Assembly (NCBI GenBank): GCA_004168015.1
Contig: SEYW01000001.1
Location: 248,001-312,000 of the forward strand
Length of the DNA stretch: 64,000 nucleotides
DNA from: Methylolobus aquaticus
Lineage (GTDB): Bacteria; Pseudomonadota; Gammaproteobacteria; Methylococcales; Methylococcaceae
Direction: 5' to 3'
Part shown: one piece after another, positions 25,067 to 36,593 of the stretch
Position numbering within the stretch: position 1 is the first letter of the stretch
Layout: each line of letters begins with the position of its first letter
Made by a program: the position numbers and the translations under genes
The notes under the pieces: model-generated
Told to the model about the DNA's origin: nothing
Databases searched by the model: none
Seen by the model: only the letters and a program-made list of their open reading frames with translations

Positions 25067-26779
25067 TCACTCCCGTGTCACGCGTTCGATCTCTTCGAGA
25101 CTGGTCATGCCGGACTTGACCTTCCGCAAACCCGACTGGCGCAGCGTCGCGACCCCCTCGCGGGCGGCCTGCGAACCGATCTGGATCACATCGCCCCCCG
25201 ACAGAATGATGCGGTTGATCTCGTCCGAAATGGGCATGACCTGGAACAGACCAACGCGCCCCTTGTAACCCTTGATGCAGCGGTCGCAGCCGACCGGACC
25301 ATACACCGGGAAGCCGTCCAGCTCGTGCTCGGCGAAGCCGGCCGCGATGAGGATTTCATGCGGCAACGTCAGTTCCCTCTTGCAGTGGTCGCATAACCGC
25401 CGGGCAAGGCGCTGCGCCATGATCAGCAGCACCGACGACGCAATGTTGAAAGGGGGGATCCCCATCTGCATCAGCCGGTTCAGAGTCTGCGGCGCATCGT
25501 TGGTATGCAGTGTCGACAACACCATATGGCCGGTCTGCGCCGCCTTGACGGCGATCTCGGCCGTTTCGAGGTCGCGCACCTCGCCGACCATAATGATGTC
25601 CGGATCCTGTCGCAGGAAGGCGCGCAGCGCCTCGGCAAAGGTCAGTCCCGTCTTGACGTTGACATTGACCTGGTTGATGCCGCCGACGGTGATCTCGACG
25701 GGATCTTCGGCCGTCGAGATGTTGCAGTCCCCGCGGTTCAGGATGTTCAGCGCGGTATACAGGGTCACGGTCTTGCCGCTGCCGGTGGGTCCCGTCACGA
25801 GCACCATGCCATAGGGCTTGTTGATCGCGGTCAGGAAGGCCTCCTGCTGCGCCGGCTCGAAACCGAGACGCTCGATGCCGATCTGGGCCTGCGCCGGATC
25901 TAGGATGCGCAGCACGACCTTTTCGCCGAACAGCGTGGGGCAGGTGTTGACGCGGAAATCGATCGCCCGCGTGCGCGACACCGACATCTTGATGCGGCCG
26001 TCCTGAGGCACGCGCCGCTCGGCGATGTCCATGCGCGACATCACCTTGAGCCGGGCGGTGATTCGCGATGCGAGGTTGGCCGGAGGACTGGCGACTTCAT
26101 GCAGCATGCCATCGTGGCGGAACCGGATCCGGAAGAATTTCTCGTAAGGCTCGAAATGAATGTCGGACGCGCCCTTTTTGATCGCGTCCACCAGGATCTT
26201 GTTGACGAAACGCACGATCGGCGCGTCGTCGATCTCGTTCGGTTCGGCGTCGCCTGCGGGGTCTTCGTCACCGGCCGAGATCTGCAGATTGTCGAGGTCG
26301 CTGTCCAGAAGATCGGCGATACGCGTGTCGGCCGCATCGAGCACCGCCTCGACGAAACGCGACAGCTTTTCCTCTTCGACGACCACGCATTCGGTCGCCA
26401 GGCGCGTCTGAAACTTGACCTCATCCAGACCGTGGAAGTCGGTAGGATCGGACAGCGCGACGAACAGGCGGTTGCCACGTCGGTAGAGCGGCAGGATACG
26501 GTGCTGCCTGATCAGCCGCTCGCTGATGAGCTTGACGGGCGCCATCTCCACCAGAAAGGCATCCAGGTCCAGCAGCGGCAGGCCGAATTCACGCGACACG
26601 ATCTCGGCGATGGTGCGGCCTTCAAGGCGCTTGCTGCCGACCAGATATGAAACCAGCGAAATCTTCTGTTCTGCCGCCTCGGCGCAGCAGGCCTGCGCCG
26701 TAGGGTCGGTCAGCACGCCCTGCCGGACCAGGCATTGCGCCAGCCCGCTAAGCGGCGTGGGGGTCGTCACAACGGTCAT
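25067..26779 (-). CDS. pilB: Type IV pilus extension ATPase PilB
   Basis: This 570-residue assembly ATPase has an N-terminal MshEN-type domain (about 10-160), which in some PilB proteins binds cyclic di-GMP. The motor domain carries Walker A GPTGSGKTVTLY, an Asp box, DIIMVGEVRDLETAEIAVKAAQTGH, and a zinc-binding tetracysteine (CDHCKRE ... CDRCIKG). It is the first gene of pilB-pilC-pilD-coaE-zapD. The pilin pilA is not in this window. Confidence 0.97.
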   Translation of the reverse strand: MTVVTTPTPLSGLAQCLVRQGVLTDPTAQACCAEAAEQKISLVSYLVGSKRLEGRTIAEIVSREFGLPLLDLDAFLVEMAPVKLISERLIRQHRILPLYRRGNRLFVALSDPTDFHGLDEVKFQTRLATECVVVEEEKLSRFVEAVLDAADTRIADLLDSDLDNLQISAGDEDPAGDAEPNEIDDAPIVRFVNKILVDAIKKGASDIHFEPYEKFFRIRFRHDGMLHEVASPPANLASRITARLKVMSRMDIAERRVPQDGRIKMSVSRTRAIDFRVNTCPTLFGEKVVLRILDPAQAQIGIERLGFEPAQQEAFLTAINKPYGMVLVTGPTGSGKTVTLYTALNILNRGDCNISTAEDPVEITVGGINQVNVNVKTGLTFAEALRAFLRQDPDIIMVGEVRDLETAEIAVKAAQTGHMVLSTLHTNDAPQTLNRLMQMGIPPFNIASSVLLIMAQRLARRLCDHCKRELTLPHEILIAAGFAEHELDGFPVYGPVGCDRCIKGYKGRVGLFQVMPISDEINRIILSGGDVIQIGSQAAREGVATLRQSGLRKVKSGMTSLEEIERVTRE

Positions 26780-26901
26780 GTACGCGGTCTCTGCAAGGCT
26801 TGAAATCCGTCCGGGCGCCGACGATCAGAACTTAAGCATAACTGCGCCTGAAGCGGTACCACCGCCCTGCTCCGTTCACCAGCAAGCGGCGCACCGGCCG
26901 C

Positions 26902-29670
26902 TCACCGCAGCGCGCCGATCTTATGCTTCTGGGCCTCCAGCTCGGATAGGCTGGCCTGGAGGTCGCGCAGCCGGAGTCGCTCCTTCTCGACCACCGCCGG
27001 CGGTGCCTTGGCAATGAATGAGTCATCGCTCAACTTGCCTTCAAGACGCGGCAATTCCTTGCCGATCCGGGCAATCTCCTTGTCCAGCCGCGTGAGTTCG
27101 GCATCCACATCGATCAGACCCTTGAGGGGTATCAGTACCTTCATGTCACCGACCAGGGCCATCGCGGCTTCCGGCGCCTGGGCGTCCGGTTCAAGCCAAA
27201 CGATCGTCTCGAGCCGCGCGACGCTCTCGATGGTGCGACGATGCCGCTCGACACGCTCGCGGTCGGCGCCCTGCGGGCTCTGCATCAGCACGGGCAAGGG
27301 CCGGCCCGGTGCGATGTTCATCTCGCCGCGGATGCGCCGGACGGCCATGACTACCTCCATCAACCAGGCCAGTTCGTGTTCGATCAATGGATCGACCAGC
27401 GCCGGCTCCGCTTCGGGGTACGGTTGCAACATGATCGTCGCACCGGTTTTTCCCGCCAGCGGCGCGACGCGCTGCCAGATCTCTTCGGAGACGAAAGGCA
27501 TGATCGGATGAATCAGCCTCAGTGTGGCTTCGAGTACGCCGACGAGGGTCCGCCGCGTCGCGCGCGCGCTCAGCGGGTCGTCACCCTGCAACTCGATCTT
27601 GGCGAGTTCCAGATACCAGTCGCAGTACTCGCTCCATACGAAGTCGTACAGCGCCTGCGCCGCGAGATCGAAGCGGTAGCTGCCGATCGCGTCGGTAACC
27701 GCCTGAGTCACCCGCTGCAGTCGGCTGAGGATCCAGCGGTCGGGAGCACCGAGCGCGGTCCCGGCTGGGAGATCGGCAAGATCCTGCCCTTCGGTATTCA
27801 ACATCACGAAGCGGGCCGCATTCCAGAGCTTGTTGCAGAAATTGCGGTAACCCTCGACGCGCTTCAGATCGAAGCGGATGTCTCGGCCGGTCGATGCCAG
27901 CGACGCGAATGTGAAACGCAGCGCATCGGTCCCGAACGACGGGATACCGTCCGGATAATCCTTGCGGGTCTGCTTCTCGATACGGGCCGCCATCTGCGGT
28001 TGCATCAGCCCCTGCGTGCGCTTCGCGACCAGCGCGTCGATGCCGATGCCATCGATCAGATCGATCGGGTCGAGCACGTTGCCTTTCGACTTGGACATCT
28101 TCTGCCCTTCGGCGTCGCGGACCAAGCCATGAATGTAGACCTCATGGAACGGCACGTCGCCCATGAACTCGATGCCCATCATGATCATTCGGGCCACCCA
28201 GAAGAAGATGATGTCAAAGCCCGTCACCAGCACTGAGCCTGGGTAGAACGTAGCAAGTTCCGGCGTCCGTTCGGGCCAACCCAGGGTCGAGAACGGCCAC
28301 AGGGCGGACGAGAACCAGGTGTCGAGCACGTCTTCGTCCTGCCGCAGCGCGACGTCGGGATCGAGGCCATGGGCCTGGCGCACAGCATCCTCGCTGAGAC
28401 CAACGTACACCTCGCCATCGGCATCGTACCAGGCGGGAATCCGGTGGCCCCACCAGATCTGGCGGGAAATGCACCAGTCCTCGATGTTGTTCATCCACTG
28501 GAAATAGGTGTTCTTCCAGTTGTCCGGCACGAAGCGCATGCGCCCGTCCTGCACCGCGGCAATCGCCGGCTCGGCCAGCGGCCTGGCCTTGACGAACCAC
28601 TGGTCGGTCAGCAACGGTTCGATCACCACGCCCGTCCGGTCGCCGCGCGGCACCATCAGCTTGTGGTCGACGATGGCCTCCATCAGGCCCAGTTCGTTCA
28701 GATCGTGCACGATGCGGTCGCGCGCCTCGTAGCGGTCCAGGCCGTGGTAGCGTTCGGGGATGTCGGCCAACGGCAGGATCGCCGCGCTGGGATCCAGCAC
28801 GTTGATCATGGGCAGCCCATGCCGCACGCCGATCGCGTAGTCGTTGAAATCGTGGGCCGGCGTGATCTTCACGCAACCGGAACCGAATTCCGGGTCGACG
28901 TAGTCGTCGGCGATGACGGGAATCTCGCGGCCGGTCAGCGGCAGCCGGATGGATTTCCCGACCAGATGTCGGTAGCGGTCGTCCTCGGGATTCACCGCGA
29001 CGGCCGTATCACCCAACATCGTCTCGGGGCGCGTGGTCGCGACCACCAGATGGCCCGAGCCGTCGGCCAGCGGGTAGCACATGTGCCACAAGTGGCCGCT
29101 TTCCTCCTGAGAGACGACCTCCAGATCGGACACCGCCGTGTGCAGTACCGGATCCCAGTTGACCAGACGCTTGCCGCGATAGATCAAGCCCTTCTCGAAC
29201 AGGCGGACGAAGACTTCCCGGACGGCCTCGGACAGGCCCTCGTCCATCGTGAACCGCTCGCGGGTCCAGTCGAGCGAGGCCCCCATGCGGCGCAACTGCT
29301 GCGTGATCGTGCCGCCGGACTCATGCTTCCACTCCCAGACCTTGGCGACGAAAGCCTCGCGCCCCAGGTCGTGTCGGGACTTGTCCTGCTGGGCCAGTTG
29401 CCGCTCGACGACCATCTGCGTCGCGATACCGGCATGGTCCGTGCCCGCCTGCCACAGCGTGCGGCAGCCACGCATGCGGTGATAACGGGTCAGCGTGTCC
29501 ATGATCGTGTCCTGGAAGGCATGCCCCATGTGCAGGCTGCCGGTCACGTTCGGCGGCGGGATCATGATGCAGTAGGCGGGCCCTTCGCCCGCCGGTGCGA
29601 AGTAGCCGCTGTCTTCCCAGCGCCGGTACCAGGCTTTTTCGATGGCGTGTGGTTCGTAAGTCTTTTCCAT
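26902..29670 (-). CDS. valS: Valyl-tRNA synthetase
   Basis: This 922-residue class I synthetase charges tRNA-Val. The HIGH-type motif is [13 protein letters not shown] near residue 40 and the KMSKS motif is [12 protein letters not shown] near residue 525. An editing domain lies between them, with [17 protein letters not shown]. The C-terminus is a coiled-coil arm ([18 protein letters not shown] and following). The order pepA-holC-valS is typical of gammaproteobacteria. Confidence 0.98.
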   Translation of the reverse strand: MEKTYEPHAIEKAWYRRWEDSGYFAPAGEGPAYCIMIPPPNVTGSLHMGHAFQDTIMDTLTRYHRMRGCRTLWQAGTDHAGIATQMVVERQLAQQDKSRHDLGREAFVAKVWEWKHESGGTITQQLRRMGASLDWTRERFTMDEGLSEAVREVFVRLFEKGLIYRGKRLVNWDPVLHTAVSDLEVVSQEESGHLWHMCYPLADGSGHLVVATTRPETMLGDTAVAVNPEDDRYRHLVGKSIRLPLTGREIPVIADDYVDPEFGSGCVKITPAHDFNDYAIGVRHGLPMINVLDPSAAILPLADIPERYHGLDRYEARDRIVHDLNELGLMEAIVDHKLMVPRGDRTGVVIEPLLTDQWFVKARPLAEPAIAAVQDGRMRFVPDNWKNTYFQWMNNIEDWCISRQIWWGHRIPAWYDADGEVYVGLSEDAVRQAHGLDPDVALRQDEDVLDTWFSSALWPFSTLGWPERTPELATFYPGSVLVTGFDIIFFWVARMIMMGIEFMGDVPFHEVYIHGLVRDAEGQKMSKSKGNVLDPIDLIDGIGIDALVAKRTQGLMQPQMAARIEKQTRKDYPDGIPSFGTDALRFTFASLASTGRDIRFDLKRVEGYRNFCNKLWNAARFVMLNTEGQDLADLPAGTALGAPDRWILSRLQRVTQAVTDAIGSYRFDLAAQALYDFVWSEYCDWYLELAKIELQGDDPLSARATRRTLVGVLEATLRLIHPIMPFVSEEIWQRVAPLAGKTGATIMLQPYPEAEPALVDPLIEHELAWLMEVVMAVRRIRGEMNIAPGRPLPVLMQSPQGADRERVERHRRTIESVARLETIVWLEPDAQAPEAAMALVGDMKVLIPLKGLIDVDAELTRLDKEIARIGKELPRLEGKLSDDSFIAKAPPAVVEKERLRLRDLQASLSELEAQKHKIGALR

Positions 29671-29757
29671 GGATTGACGGTTCGGGTGAATTCTCGTTGT
29701 CGTAACGGAGTGCCTGGCTATCGGCGCATCGGGATCACAGTTACCGGCCGCGGGCCC

Positions 29758-30204
29758 TCAGGCGGGATCGTCCTTGTCGGCGAGTTGGTGCGTTACCGGC
29801 GTATGGCCGCGATCGCGGTAAAAGCGGTAGCGGCGGCGCCCGGCATCCCGGCAGGCCGCGTCCGCATCGACGATCTCGGCGATGCGCTCGAAGCGCTCGT
29901 ACGCGTCCGGAATGGCTTCGGCGAGGTGGATCAGGACATCCTCGCTGAACGGCGGCGCAGGTCGATGCCCCACCAGCACGGGCACCTCCGGGGCGCCCTC
30001 GCCCAACCAGCGGGCGTGCGGCACGAAGCTATTCTGTTTGAAGGTCCACAACAGTTCATCGACTGCCACTTCGTCCTGGGCGGTCGCGGTCTGAACGTAC
30101 ACCCGGTGACCGGCGCGATAGGCCTTCTCGGCCAAGCGGCATGCGGTCAGCTGTCGGGCGTGGGAGGTCGCGCTGGGCAGCACGTAGAAATCGATGCGCG
30201 TCAT
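29758..30204 (-). CDS. holC: DNA polymerase III chi subunit HolC
   Basis: This 148-residue clamp-loader accessory subunit links the polymerase III holoenzyme to SSB. It starts [35 protein letters not shown] and contains [19 protein letters not shown], both characteristic of HolC. Its ATG overlaps the pepA stop (ATGA). The 3' end precedes valS by 87 bp. Confidence 0.95.
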   Translation of the reverse strand: MTRIDFYVLPSATSHARQLTACRLAEKAYRAGHRVYVQTATAQDEVAVDELLWTFKQNSFVPHARWLGEGAPEVPVLVGHRPAPPFSEDVLIHLAEAIPDAYERFERIAEIVDADAACRDAGRRRYRFYRDRGHTPVTHQLADKDDPA

Positions 30205-31703
30205 GCCGCGCTTTCGATCAGGTATTGCATCAACAGCGGCACGGGCCGCCCGGTCGCCCCCTTGTCCTGGCCGGTCTTCCAGGCCGTGCCGGCGATGTCG
30301 ACATGCGCCCACGGGAAGTCCTTGGCAAAGCGCGACAGGAAGCAGCCGGCCGTGATCGCGCCGCCGTCCGGACCACCAATATTCGCCAGGTCGGCGAAGT
30401 TGGACTTGAGCTGTTCCTGGTACTCATCCCACAGCGGGAGCCGCCAGACCCGATCCCAGCAACGTTCGCCGGCCTGGAGCAGCGCCTCGCACAGCGCATC
30501 CTGATTGCCCATCAGTCCGCTGGGATGGCGTCCAAGCGCGACGATGCAGGCACCGGTAAGGGTCGCGATGTCGATGACGGCGGTCGGATTGTATCGCTTG
30601 GCATAGGTCAACGTATCGCAGAGCAGCAAACGTCCTTCAGCATCGGTGTTCAGGATTTCGATGGTCAGACCCGCCATGCTCTCGACGATGTCCCCGGGCT
30701 TGTTTGCATTGCCATCGGGCAGGTTTTCGGACGCGGGCACCAGACCGATGACATTGAGCGGCAACTGCAGCTTTTCGACTGCGGCCAGCACACCGATCAC
30801 GCTCGCTCCGCCGCACATGTCGTACTTCATTTCGTCCATGTTCGCAGCGGGCTTCAGCGAAATGCCGCCGGCATCGAAGGTCAGGCCTTTTCCGATCAGC
30901 ACCACCGGCTTCGCCTTGGCGGGACCACCGTGGTATTCCATCACGATCATCCTCGGCGGCTGGCGGCTGCCCTTCGCGACCGACAGGAATGCCCCCATCC
31001 GCAGTGCTTCGAGCTGGGTCTCGTCCAGCACCTCGACCTTCAATGCCGGGTGATCGCCCATCAGCTTCGCAGCTTCCGTCCCGAGGTAGGTCGGCGTGCA
31101 CACGTTGCCCGGCAGATTGGCGAGGTCGCGGGCGAGGCGCATGCCATAGCCGATGGCCTCGCCTTCACGCACGCCACGCTCGGCCGCGGCCTTGTGGGCT
31201 TTCTCGATCACGAACGTGACAGCGCCGAGACGCACCGGCTTGTCGTCGGCTTCCTTCTTAAGTCGCGCAAAACGATAGGTACCACTCTCGATAATCTCGA
31301 CCGCCAGCCGAACGGTCGCGCGTGCATCCAGCACCCGCTCGCCGATGCTGAGCTCCGGCAACCATAGCGCCGCATTCTTGGCCTTGCTATCGCGCAGGAC
31401 CTTGACTGCCGCGGCAAGCGCCTTGCGGATCTTCGCGATGTCGAGCGCCTCTCGCTTCCCGAGCCCCAGCAACAGCAGGCGCTCGCAGCGGGCGCCCTCG
31501 ACGCCATCGAGCGGATTGATCAACAGCGTCTCGCCTACTTTCCCCTCGAAGTGATCGCGCTTGGCCAGCTTGACGATGCCCTCGGCTAAGCGTTCCTCAA
31601 GCGCGCCGAGCGTCGTGGGCCACTTGCGCTCTTCGTGGCAACCCAGCACCAGGCAGTCGCTAGGGACGCGGTCCGGGGCATCGGTCTTAAGGTGATAGTC
31701 CAT
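30201..31703 (-). CDS. pepA: Cytosol aminopeptidase PepA (leucyl aminopeptidase)
   Basis: This 500-residue M17 di-metal aminopeptidase has the signature [17 protein letters not shown] and metal ligands in [17 protein letters not shown]. In E. coli PepA also acts as a DNA-binding factor. I start at the ATG at 31703 ([11 protein letters not shown]), close to the 503-residue E. coli length, although the frame stays open further upstream across the lptF promoter region. The gene is divergent from lptF and leads the pepA-holC-valS unit. Confidence 0.97.
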   Translation of the reverse strand: MDYHLKTDAPDRVPSDCLVLGCHEERKWPTTLGALEERLAEGIVKLAKRDHFEGKVGETLLINPLDGVEGARCERLLLLGLGKREALDIAKIRKALAAAVKVLRDSKAKNAALWLPELSIGERVLDARATVRLAVEIIESGTYRFARLKKEADDKPVRLGAVTFVIEKAHKAAAERGVREGEAIGYGMRLARDLANLPGNVCTPTYLGTEAAKLMGDHPALKVEVLDETQLEALRMGAFLSVAKGSRQPPRMIVMEYHGGPAKAKPVVLIGKGLTFDAGGISLKPAANMDEMKYDMCGGASVIGVLAAVEKLQLPLNVIGLVPASENLPDGNANKPGDIVESMAGLTIEILNTDAEGRLLLCDTLTYAKRYNPTAVIDIATLTGACIVALGRHPSGLMGNQDALCEALLQAGERCWDRVWRLPLWDEYQEQLKSNFADLANIGGPDGGAITAGCFLSRFAKDFPWAHVDIAGTAWKTGQDKGATGRPVPLLMQYLIESAA

Positions 31704-31806
31704 GATAAAATCCGTGATCGAGGGTTTCAGATGAGCCGTAAGCGTGTTCGGGTTGCCGGCCAATCGCGGAGACCCCGGATCCGGCCACAAGCTGTTTAGC
31801 TTACTT

Positions 31807-32949
31807 ATGAAATCCCTGCCCTTCAAACCGCGTGCTCGCCTGCGCCCGCAGTTGCCTGCGCTGCTCGACCGGATGCTGCTCGCGGATTTGGCCCGCACCC
31901 TGGCGGCCATCCTCTCGGTCCTGGTGATCATCATCGTCAGCCGCAAGTTCCTGGGCATCCTAGCGCGGGCCATCGAAGGCGAGGTTTCGGGCGGAACGCT
32001 GTCCACGCTGCTCGCGCTGAAGATCCTGTCGGCTACCTCCATGCTGCTGCCCCCGGCCTCGTTTCTGGCGGCCCTGGTCGTCTTGGGGCGCCTCTACCGT
32101 GACAACGAGATGGCCGTGCTGGCCGCGGCCGGCTTCGGCCCGGCCCGCACCTACCAATCCCTGATGTGGTTCGTACTGCCGGTCTCGATCCTGGGAGCCG
32201 TCCTGGCCTTGCAGGTCATGCCCTGGTCGGAGCGTCAGGCCCAGGCCCTGATGAAACGCGATGAGCAAGGTGCCGATCTCAGAGGCATCAAGGCCGGGCG
32301 CTTCAACGAGTTCAGTCGGGGCGACGTGATCCTCTATGCCGAGGAACTGGCAGACGATGGCTCGATGCGTAACATCTTCGTTCAGAGTCGCAGCGGCGAG
32401 CGCACCGGCGTCGTCATCGCCGAGCAGGCGCGGCTCACGACCAACGACAATGACGAACACTTCGTGCTGCTCAGCTATGGTACGCGCTACCAGGGCGTCC
32501 CTGGCCGCGCGGACTTCGTCGTCAGTGAGTTCGAACAGTATGCCGTGCGCATCGACGATCCGAATCCGACCAGCCGCGGTACCGAGCGGGAAGGCCGGGA
32601 CAGCCTGAGCCTGCTCCGGTCAGGGACACCACGGGAACTCGCCGAGTTGCAGAAACGGCTGGCGATACCCCTGGGCATCCTGACGCTGGGCCTGCTGGCC
32701 GTGCCGCTGGCCAAGGTACCGCCACGCGCGGGCGCCTGGGGCAATATTCTCAAGGCCTTCCTGATCTACATCGCCTACGAAAACCTGCAAAAGATCTCCC
32801 ACGGCATGTTGATCTCCCAAAAAGCCCCGCTCCCGGTTGCGTTCGGGGCAGCCTATGTCGCGGTCGGACTGTTGACCCTGGGCATCCTCATCCGTCAGGT
32901 CGGCTGGCGCTGGTTCCTGTCGAGTCTCGGGTTCAGGATCAAGGCATGA
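31807..32949 (+). CDS. lptF: LPS export permease LptF
   Basis: This 380-residue inner-membrane component of the LptB2FGC transporter extracts lipopolysaccharide. It shows [26 protein letters not shown] as first helix, a periplasmic beta-jellyroll (about 130-270, [16 protein letters not shown]) and three C-terminal helices ([18 protein letters not shown] and following). The ATG at 31807 leaves an N-terminal extension of about 20 basic residues before the first helix. It overlaps lptG by four bases. Confidence 0.95.
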   Translation: MKSLPFKPRARLRPQLPALLDRMLLADLARTLAAILSVLVIIIVSRKFLGILARAIEGEVSGGTLSTLLALKILSATSMLLPPASFLAALVVLGRLYRDNEMAVLAAAGFGPARTYQSLMWFVLPVSILGAVLALQVMPWSERQAQALMKRDEQGADLRGIKAGRFNEFSRGDVILYAEELADDGSMRNIFVQSRSGERTGVVIAEQARLTTNDNDEHFVLLSYGTRYQGVPGRADFVVSEFEQYAVRIDDPNPTSRGTEREGRDSLSLLRSGTPRELAELQKRLAIPLGILTLGLLAVPLAKVPPRAGAWGNILKAFLIYIAYENLQKISHGMLISQKAPLPVAFGAAYVAVGLLTLGILIRQVGWRWFLSSLGFRIKA

Positions 32950-34016
32950 AGATACTTCACCGCTACATTGCGACCCAGGTGGTCGGCGGCTCCATCCTCG
33001 CGACGCTGATTCTGCTCGCACTGCTGAACTTTTTCAGCTTCACCGACGAACTCGGCGAACTCGGCGACGGCGACTACGGCCTCGGTTCAGTCTTTCTCTA
33101 TCTGACCTTGACCTCACCGCGTAACTTCTACGAGCTCATTCCTTCGGGCGCGCTGCTCGGCAGTCTGGTTACGCTCGGCGCCCTGGCGAACAACCGCGAA
33201 CTCGTCGCCATGCAGGCAGCCGGGGTCTCGCGCCCCCGCATCATCTGGGCCGTATTGCGTGGCGGGATCATTATCGCCTTCGTGACGGCGCTGATCGGTG
33301 AGTACGTGGCACCGATCAGCGAGCGCACCGCGACCGAACTGAAGGCCGCCGCCCTGCGGCAGCAAATCGCCTCACGCACCAAATACGGCTTCTGGCTACG
33401 CGACGGTAGCGTCTTCATCAATATCCGCGAGATCGCCCGGCAGGAGAATCTGGGCGACATCAACATCTTCGAACTCAGCCCCTACGGTCGCCTGGACTCC
33501 GCGTCACATGCCAAGCGCGCGATCTATGACGGGGAGAAATGGCGCCTGAAGAAACTGAACCGAACGCAATTCGGCCTGGACGAAATAAAGGTCGATAGTA
33601 CCCCCGAAGCGGACTGGTCATCGGTGCTGGCGCCGGACCTGCTGAACGCCTTCGTCATCCGGCCGGAAAACCTGTCGGCCGTGGACTTGTCGAACTACAT
33701 CGATTATCTGCAGGAAAACGGACAAAAGTCCCTGGCGGTGGAGCAGGCGTTTTGGGGACGCATCGTGAACCCGCTGGTCACGCTGGTAATGCTGTTGGTC
33801 GCGGTGCCGTTCGTGCTCGACTATCGGCGCGATGTCAGCGCCGGCCAGCGGATCGTGATGGGTGTGACGCTCGGTATCGGTTTCTACCTGTTCGACAAGG
33901 TGTTCGGTCACCTCGGGCTGATCTACGACATGAATCCGGTGTTCTCGTCCGCGTTCCCGGCAACGCTGGCGCTGGGCCTCGCGCTGTTCGCGATCTGGCG
34001 GACCTCGACCAGTTGA
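32946..34016 (+). CDS. lptG: LPS export permease LptG
   Basis: This 356-residue partner of LptF starts [18 protein letters not shown] and has ELIPSGALLGSLVTLGALANNRELVAMQAAGVS, the conserved coupling segment that contacts LptB. A periplasmic jellyroll follows and then three C-terminal helices. The ATGA overlap with lptF indicates coupled translation. The gene for LptB is not in this window. Confidence 0.96.
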   Translation: MKILHRYIATQVVGGSILATLILLALLNFFSFTDELGELGDGDYGLGSVFLYLTLTSPRNFYELIPSGALLGSLVTLGALANNRELVAMQAAGVSRPRIIWAVLRGGIIIAFVTALIGEYVAPISERTATELKAAALRQQIASRTKYGFWLRDGSVFINIREIARQENLGDINIFELSPYGRLDSASHAKRAIYDGEKWRLKKLNRTQFGLDEIKVDSTPEADWSSVLAPDLLNAFVIRPENLSAVDLSNYIDYLQENGQKSLAVEQAFWGRIVNPLVTLVMLLVAVPFVLDYRRDVSAGQRIVMGVTLGIGFYLFDKVFGHLGLIYDMNPVFSSAFPATLALGLALFAIWRTSTS

Positions 34017-34035
34017 GTCCGACGAGATCGGCGGC

Positions 34036-34476
34036 TCAGGTGCGGGACCGCACCTCGCGCGACGACCGGGGTTCGAACTCGATCCGGGTGCCCGACAGGC
34101 GGTCGTGCCAAGCCAGGCCATCGCGATCGACCATGATCCACCAATAGCCCAGCCCGAAGCACGCGAACGACAGCAGCGCGGAACCGAAGCGGAGTGCGGC
34201 ACGCGCCCATCCCACCGCCATCCCGTCTGCGGTGCGGAGGCGTAAGCGCCAAGCCTTCATGCCCAGCGTCTGCCCGCCGTGCGTCCAGAACCAACCCACG
34301 AAACCAAAAGACACGAGTCCAAGATAGACCGGGTAGGCCCATTGCCCCGAGCCGAAAGCGTGCCCCCCATTCAACGGCAGGATCAGCGCCGTCGCAACGA
34401 ACAATACCGCGAGCAGCAGCAACAGATCGTAGACCAGGCCGGCGAGGCGCCGGAGCAGCGACTTCACTCTCCACAT
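34036..34476 (-). CDS. RDD family membrane protein
   Basis: This 146-residue protein has the RDD pattern: LLRRLAGLVYDLLLLLAVLF at the start, GGQTLGMKAWRLRLRTADG in the middle and RDGLAWHDRLSGTRI at the end, with about four membrane helices. RDD proteins are poorly understood; some act as small transporters or antiporters. The gene is convergent with lptG, 19 bp away. Confidence 0.88.
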   Translation of the reverse strand: MWRVKSLLRRLAGLVYDLLLLLAVLFVATALILPLNGGHAFGSGQWAYPVYLGLVSFGFVGWFWTHGGQTLGMKAWRLRLRTADGMAVGWARAALRFGSALLSFACFGLGYWWIMVDRDGLAWHDRLSGTRIEFEPRSSREVRSRT

Positions 34477-34602
34477 GGGTGGGTCAGTTGGCTTGCCGCC
34501 CCTGCCCAGGCTCGCCGAACCGGCATGGCGACAATGCGCACCGCCGCCTGGCCGGCGCGTCGCCCGCTAATGGAAACGGCGTGGTCACCGCCAGTCGATA
34601 GA

Positions 34603-34812
34603 CTACGCCGACCCGGCGGCATCAGTGGGCCGCGGCGTCGCGAAGGTCGCGCCGAAGAACATGGACAGATAAACCAAGCCCGCGATCAGCACGATCGACA
34701 GCAGCACGGGCGGGCGCACGATCGGCAGGAACATCAGGATCCCGACGTCCGCCACCAGCAGGCTCGTCAGGACCGGGTGTGCCAAGAAACCTTCGAGCCT
34801 GATTTTGAACAT
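34603..34812 (-). CDS. Small two-helix membrane protein of unknown function
   Basis: This 69-residue protein has two hydrophobic stretches (VLTSLLVADVGILMFLPIV and VLLSIVLIAGLVYLSMFFGA). GGAG lies about 11 bases before the ATG. I do not recognise a family. It lies between ubiA and the RDD gene, with noncoding gaps on both sides, so it may have its own promoter. Confidence 0.5.
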   Translation of the reverse strand: MFKIRLEGFLAHPVLTSLLVADVGILMFLPIVRPPVLLSIVLIAGLVYLSMFFGATFATPRPTDAAGSA

Positions 34813-34993
34813 CGCTGCAACCCCCGCTCCGTGATCTTTTCGTTATCGTCGGTGTGACCGCCTGGATTCGGCGGACGGTCTCATTTCCCCGTCTGGGGCA
34901 TGGTCAATTTACCAGACGACGCGGGCTCCGGAAAACACCCAGCGCCGGGGACACGTTCCCCGCGCCCCGCGCCTTAGGGCGCACGGGCCGCCG

Positions 34994-35884
34994 TCACGAC
35001 CGCAGCAGATAGTCAGCAACGAGACTTGCGAATACCGCCGCACCCAGCCAATGATTGTTCAGGAAGGCGGCGAAACAGCCCGCCCGCTCTCGTTTGGCGA
35101 TCAAGACCTGCTGATAGACGCTAAGAGCCGCGGCAACACCGAGACCGGCGAGATAGCCAACCTGCAGGCCCTGCTTCCGACCGACGGCGTAAAGCATCAG
35201 CAACATGAAGACCTGCAACATCGCGATCGTGATCCGGTCCAGATCTCCGAACAGAATCGCCGTCGACTTGACGCCGATCTTCAGGTCATCCTCGCGATCC
35301 ACCATGGCATACATGGTGTCATAGATCAGCGCCCACAGAATCGTCGCGCCGTAGAGACTCCACGCCACCTCGGGCACGGTGCCGGTCTCGGCCGCAAAGC
35401 TCATCGGCACCGCCCAGCCGAAAGCGAGCCCGAGGTAGGCCTGCGGGATGTAGGTGTAGCGTTTCATGAACGGGTAACTGGCCGCCAGAAACGCGCCGGG
35501 GACCGACAGGGCGACCGTCAACGGATTCGTCGTCAGCACCAGCCCGAACGCGATCAGGCACAGGGCAACGAACAGATACAGGGCCTCGCGGGGCGACACC
35601 AGGCCGGCAGCGATGGGTCGCCCCTGGGTACGCTCGACATGGGGGTCGATTTCACGATCGGCATAATCGTTGATGACGCAACCCGCCGCACGCATCAGCA
35701 CGACGCCGGCCACGATCACCGCGACGACCGATGGCTTGGGCCTGCCTTCGCCGGCGATCCAGAGGGCCCACATGGCCGGCCATAGCAGCAGGAAGATGCC
35801 GATCGGCCGATCGAAACGCATCAGACGCCAGTACAGCCGAATGCGTTCGAACGGGCGCCGGCTGGCTTCAGCCCGAGTAACCAT
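34994..35884 (-). CDS. ubiA: 4-hydroxybenzoate octaprenyltransferase UbiA
   Basis: This 296-residue integral-membrane prenyltransferase attaches the polyprenyl tail to 4-hydroxybenzoate in ubiquinone synthesis. Both Asp-rich motifs are present: [15 protein letters not shown] and [17 protein letters not shown]. The ATG at 35884 lies within the last codons of ubiC (GGAGG nine bases upstream), giving the usual length. It is translationally coupled to ubiC, which makes its substrate. Confidence 0.97.
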   Translation of the reverse strand: MVTRAEASRRPFERIRLYWRLMRFDRPIGIFLLLWPAMWALWIAGEGRPKPSVVAVIVAGVVLMRAAGCVINDYADREIDPHVERTQGRPIAAGLVSPREALYLFVALCLIAFGLVLTTNPLTVALSVPGAFLAASYPFMKRYTYIPQAYLGLAFGWAVPMSFAAETGTVPEVAWSLYGATILWALIYDTMYAMVDREDDLKIGVKSTAILFGDLDRITIAMLQVFMLLMLYAVGRKQGLQVGYLAGLGVAAALSVYQQVLIAKRERAGCFAAFLNNHWLGAAVFASLVADYLLRS

Positions 35885-36527
35885 GCGCCTCATCCTCCAG
35901 GCGAAACAGGGCGGGGAGAAAAAACTCGCAGACCAGCAAGCGCTGGCGGCCGATCCGATACAGCGCACGCCGCCCCCACACCGCAGTCCCGCCGGCATCG
36001 GCCAGCGGCGGCAAGCCGTGCCATTGCTCCGGCTGGACCCGCGCGAATTCGAGTGCGAGACGGGTCAGATCGGGATTGGTGAACAGCCAGTCACCGAGCG
36101 GGCGCTGACCGAGCCGGATCAGCGCTGCATGCCGGCCGCGCAACATCCCATGCGGCATCAGGCTGCGCGCGACGATCAGCGGCCGGTCCCCGGCGAGCAG
36201 TGCGACCTCGCGGGTCCAAACCCGTCTTCGCGGATGACTGCGGAGCCGCGCGGCCTCGCCGTGGAACGGTTGCCGCCATGCTTCGCCCAGTACGGCAACC
36301 CGGAACGAGGGGCCGCACAGCGCGCGCAGACGACGGGTCAGCGAACCTCGTTCCTGCAGCCAGTTCCTGAGACTTGGATGCTCCCTGGCCGACAGGCCGG
36401 AGAGGGTCACGCCGAAGCACGGCTCGGACTTCAGCAGCAGACTTCGGTGACGCAAGGTGGCTAGGTCCAGCGAAAGGGCGCGAGTATACCAAAACGGCAC
36501 CGCGCTTCCGTCCAGCCGCCGCGCCAT
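35868..36527 (-). CDS. ubiC: Chorismate lyase UbiC
   Basis: This enzyme converts chorismate to 4-hydroxybenzoate, the first committed step of ubiquinone synthesis. Family features are [42 protein letters not shown] and [11 protein letters not shown]. From the ATG at 36527 it is 219 residues, longer than E. coli UbiC (165), with about 50 residues before SLRNWL where around 25 is common. A promoter-like extended -10 inside this N-terminus suggests that a TTG at 36455 may be the real start. It overlaps ubiA by 17 bp. Confidence 0.9.
   Translation of the reverse strand: MARRLDGSAVPFWYTRALSLDLATLRHRSLLLKSEPCFGVTLSGLSAREHPSLRNWLQERGSLTRRLRALCGPSFRVAVLGEAWRQPFHGEAARLRSHPRRRVWTREVALLAGDRPLIVARSLMPHGMLRGRHAALIRLGQRPLGDWLFTNPDLTRLALEFARVQPEQWHGLPPLADAGGTAVWGRRALYRIGRQRLLVCEFFLPALFRLEDEAHGYSG
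36483..36491 (-). promoter_or_regulatory. Extended -10 promoter element, possible ubiCA promoter
   Basis: TGGTATACT on the minus strand matches an extended -10 (TGn followed by TATACT). No good -35 is visible, which extended -10 promoters tolerate. It lies 36 bases inside the longest ubiC reading frame. Confidence 0.35.
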
Positions 36528-36593
36528 CTCGTTCGAGTGCAGACGCGATGTCCGCTACAATCGCCACCATTCCCTTCCGGCCAAGGCAGCCCC

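Noticed and set aside
28369..30504. 711-codon open frame on the plus strand opposite valS, holC and pepA
   Set aside because: It mirrors well-supported genes on the other strand and shows no domain; long antisense frames are common at high GC.
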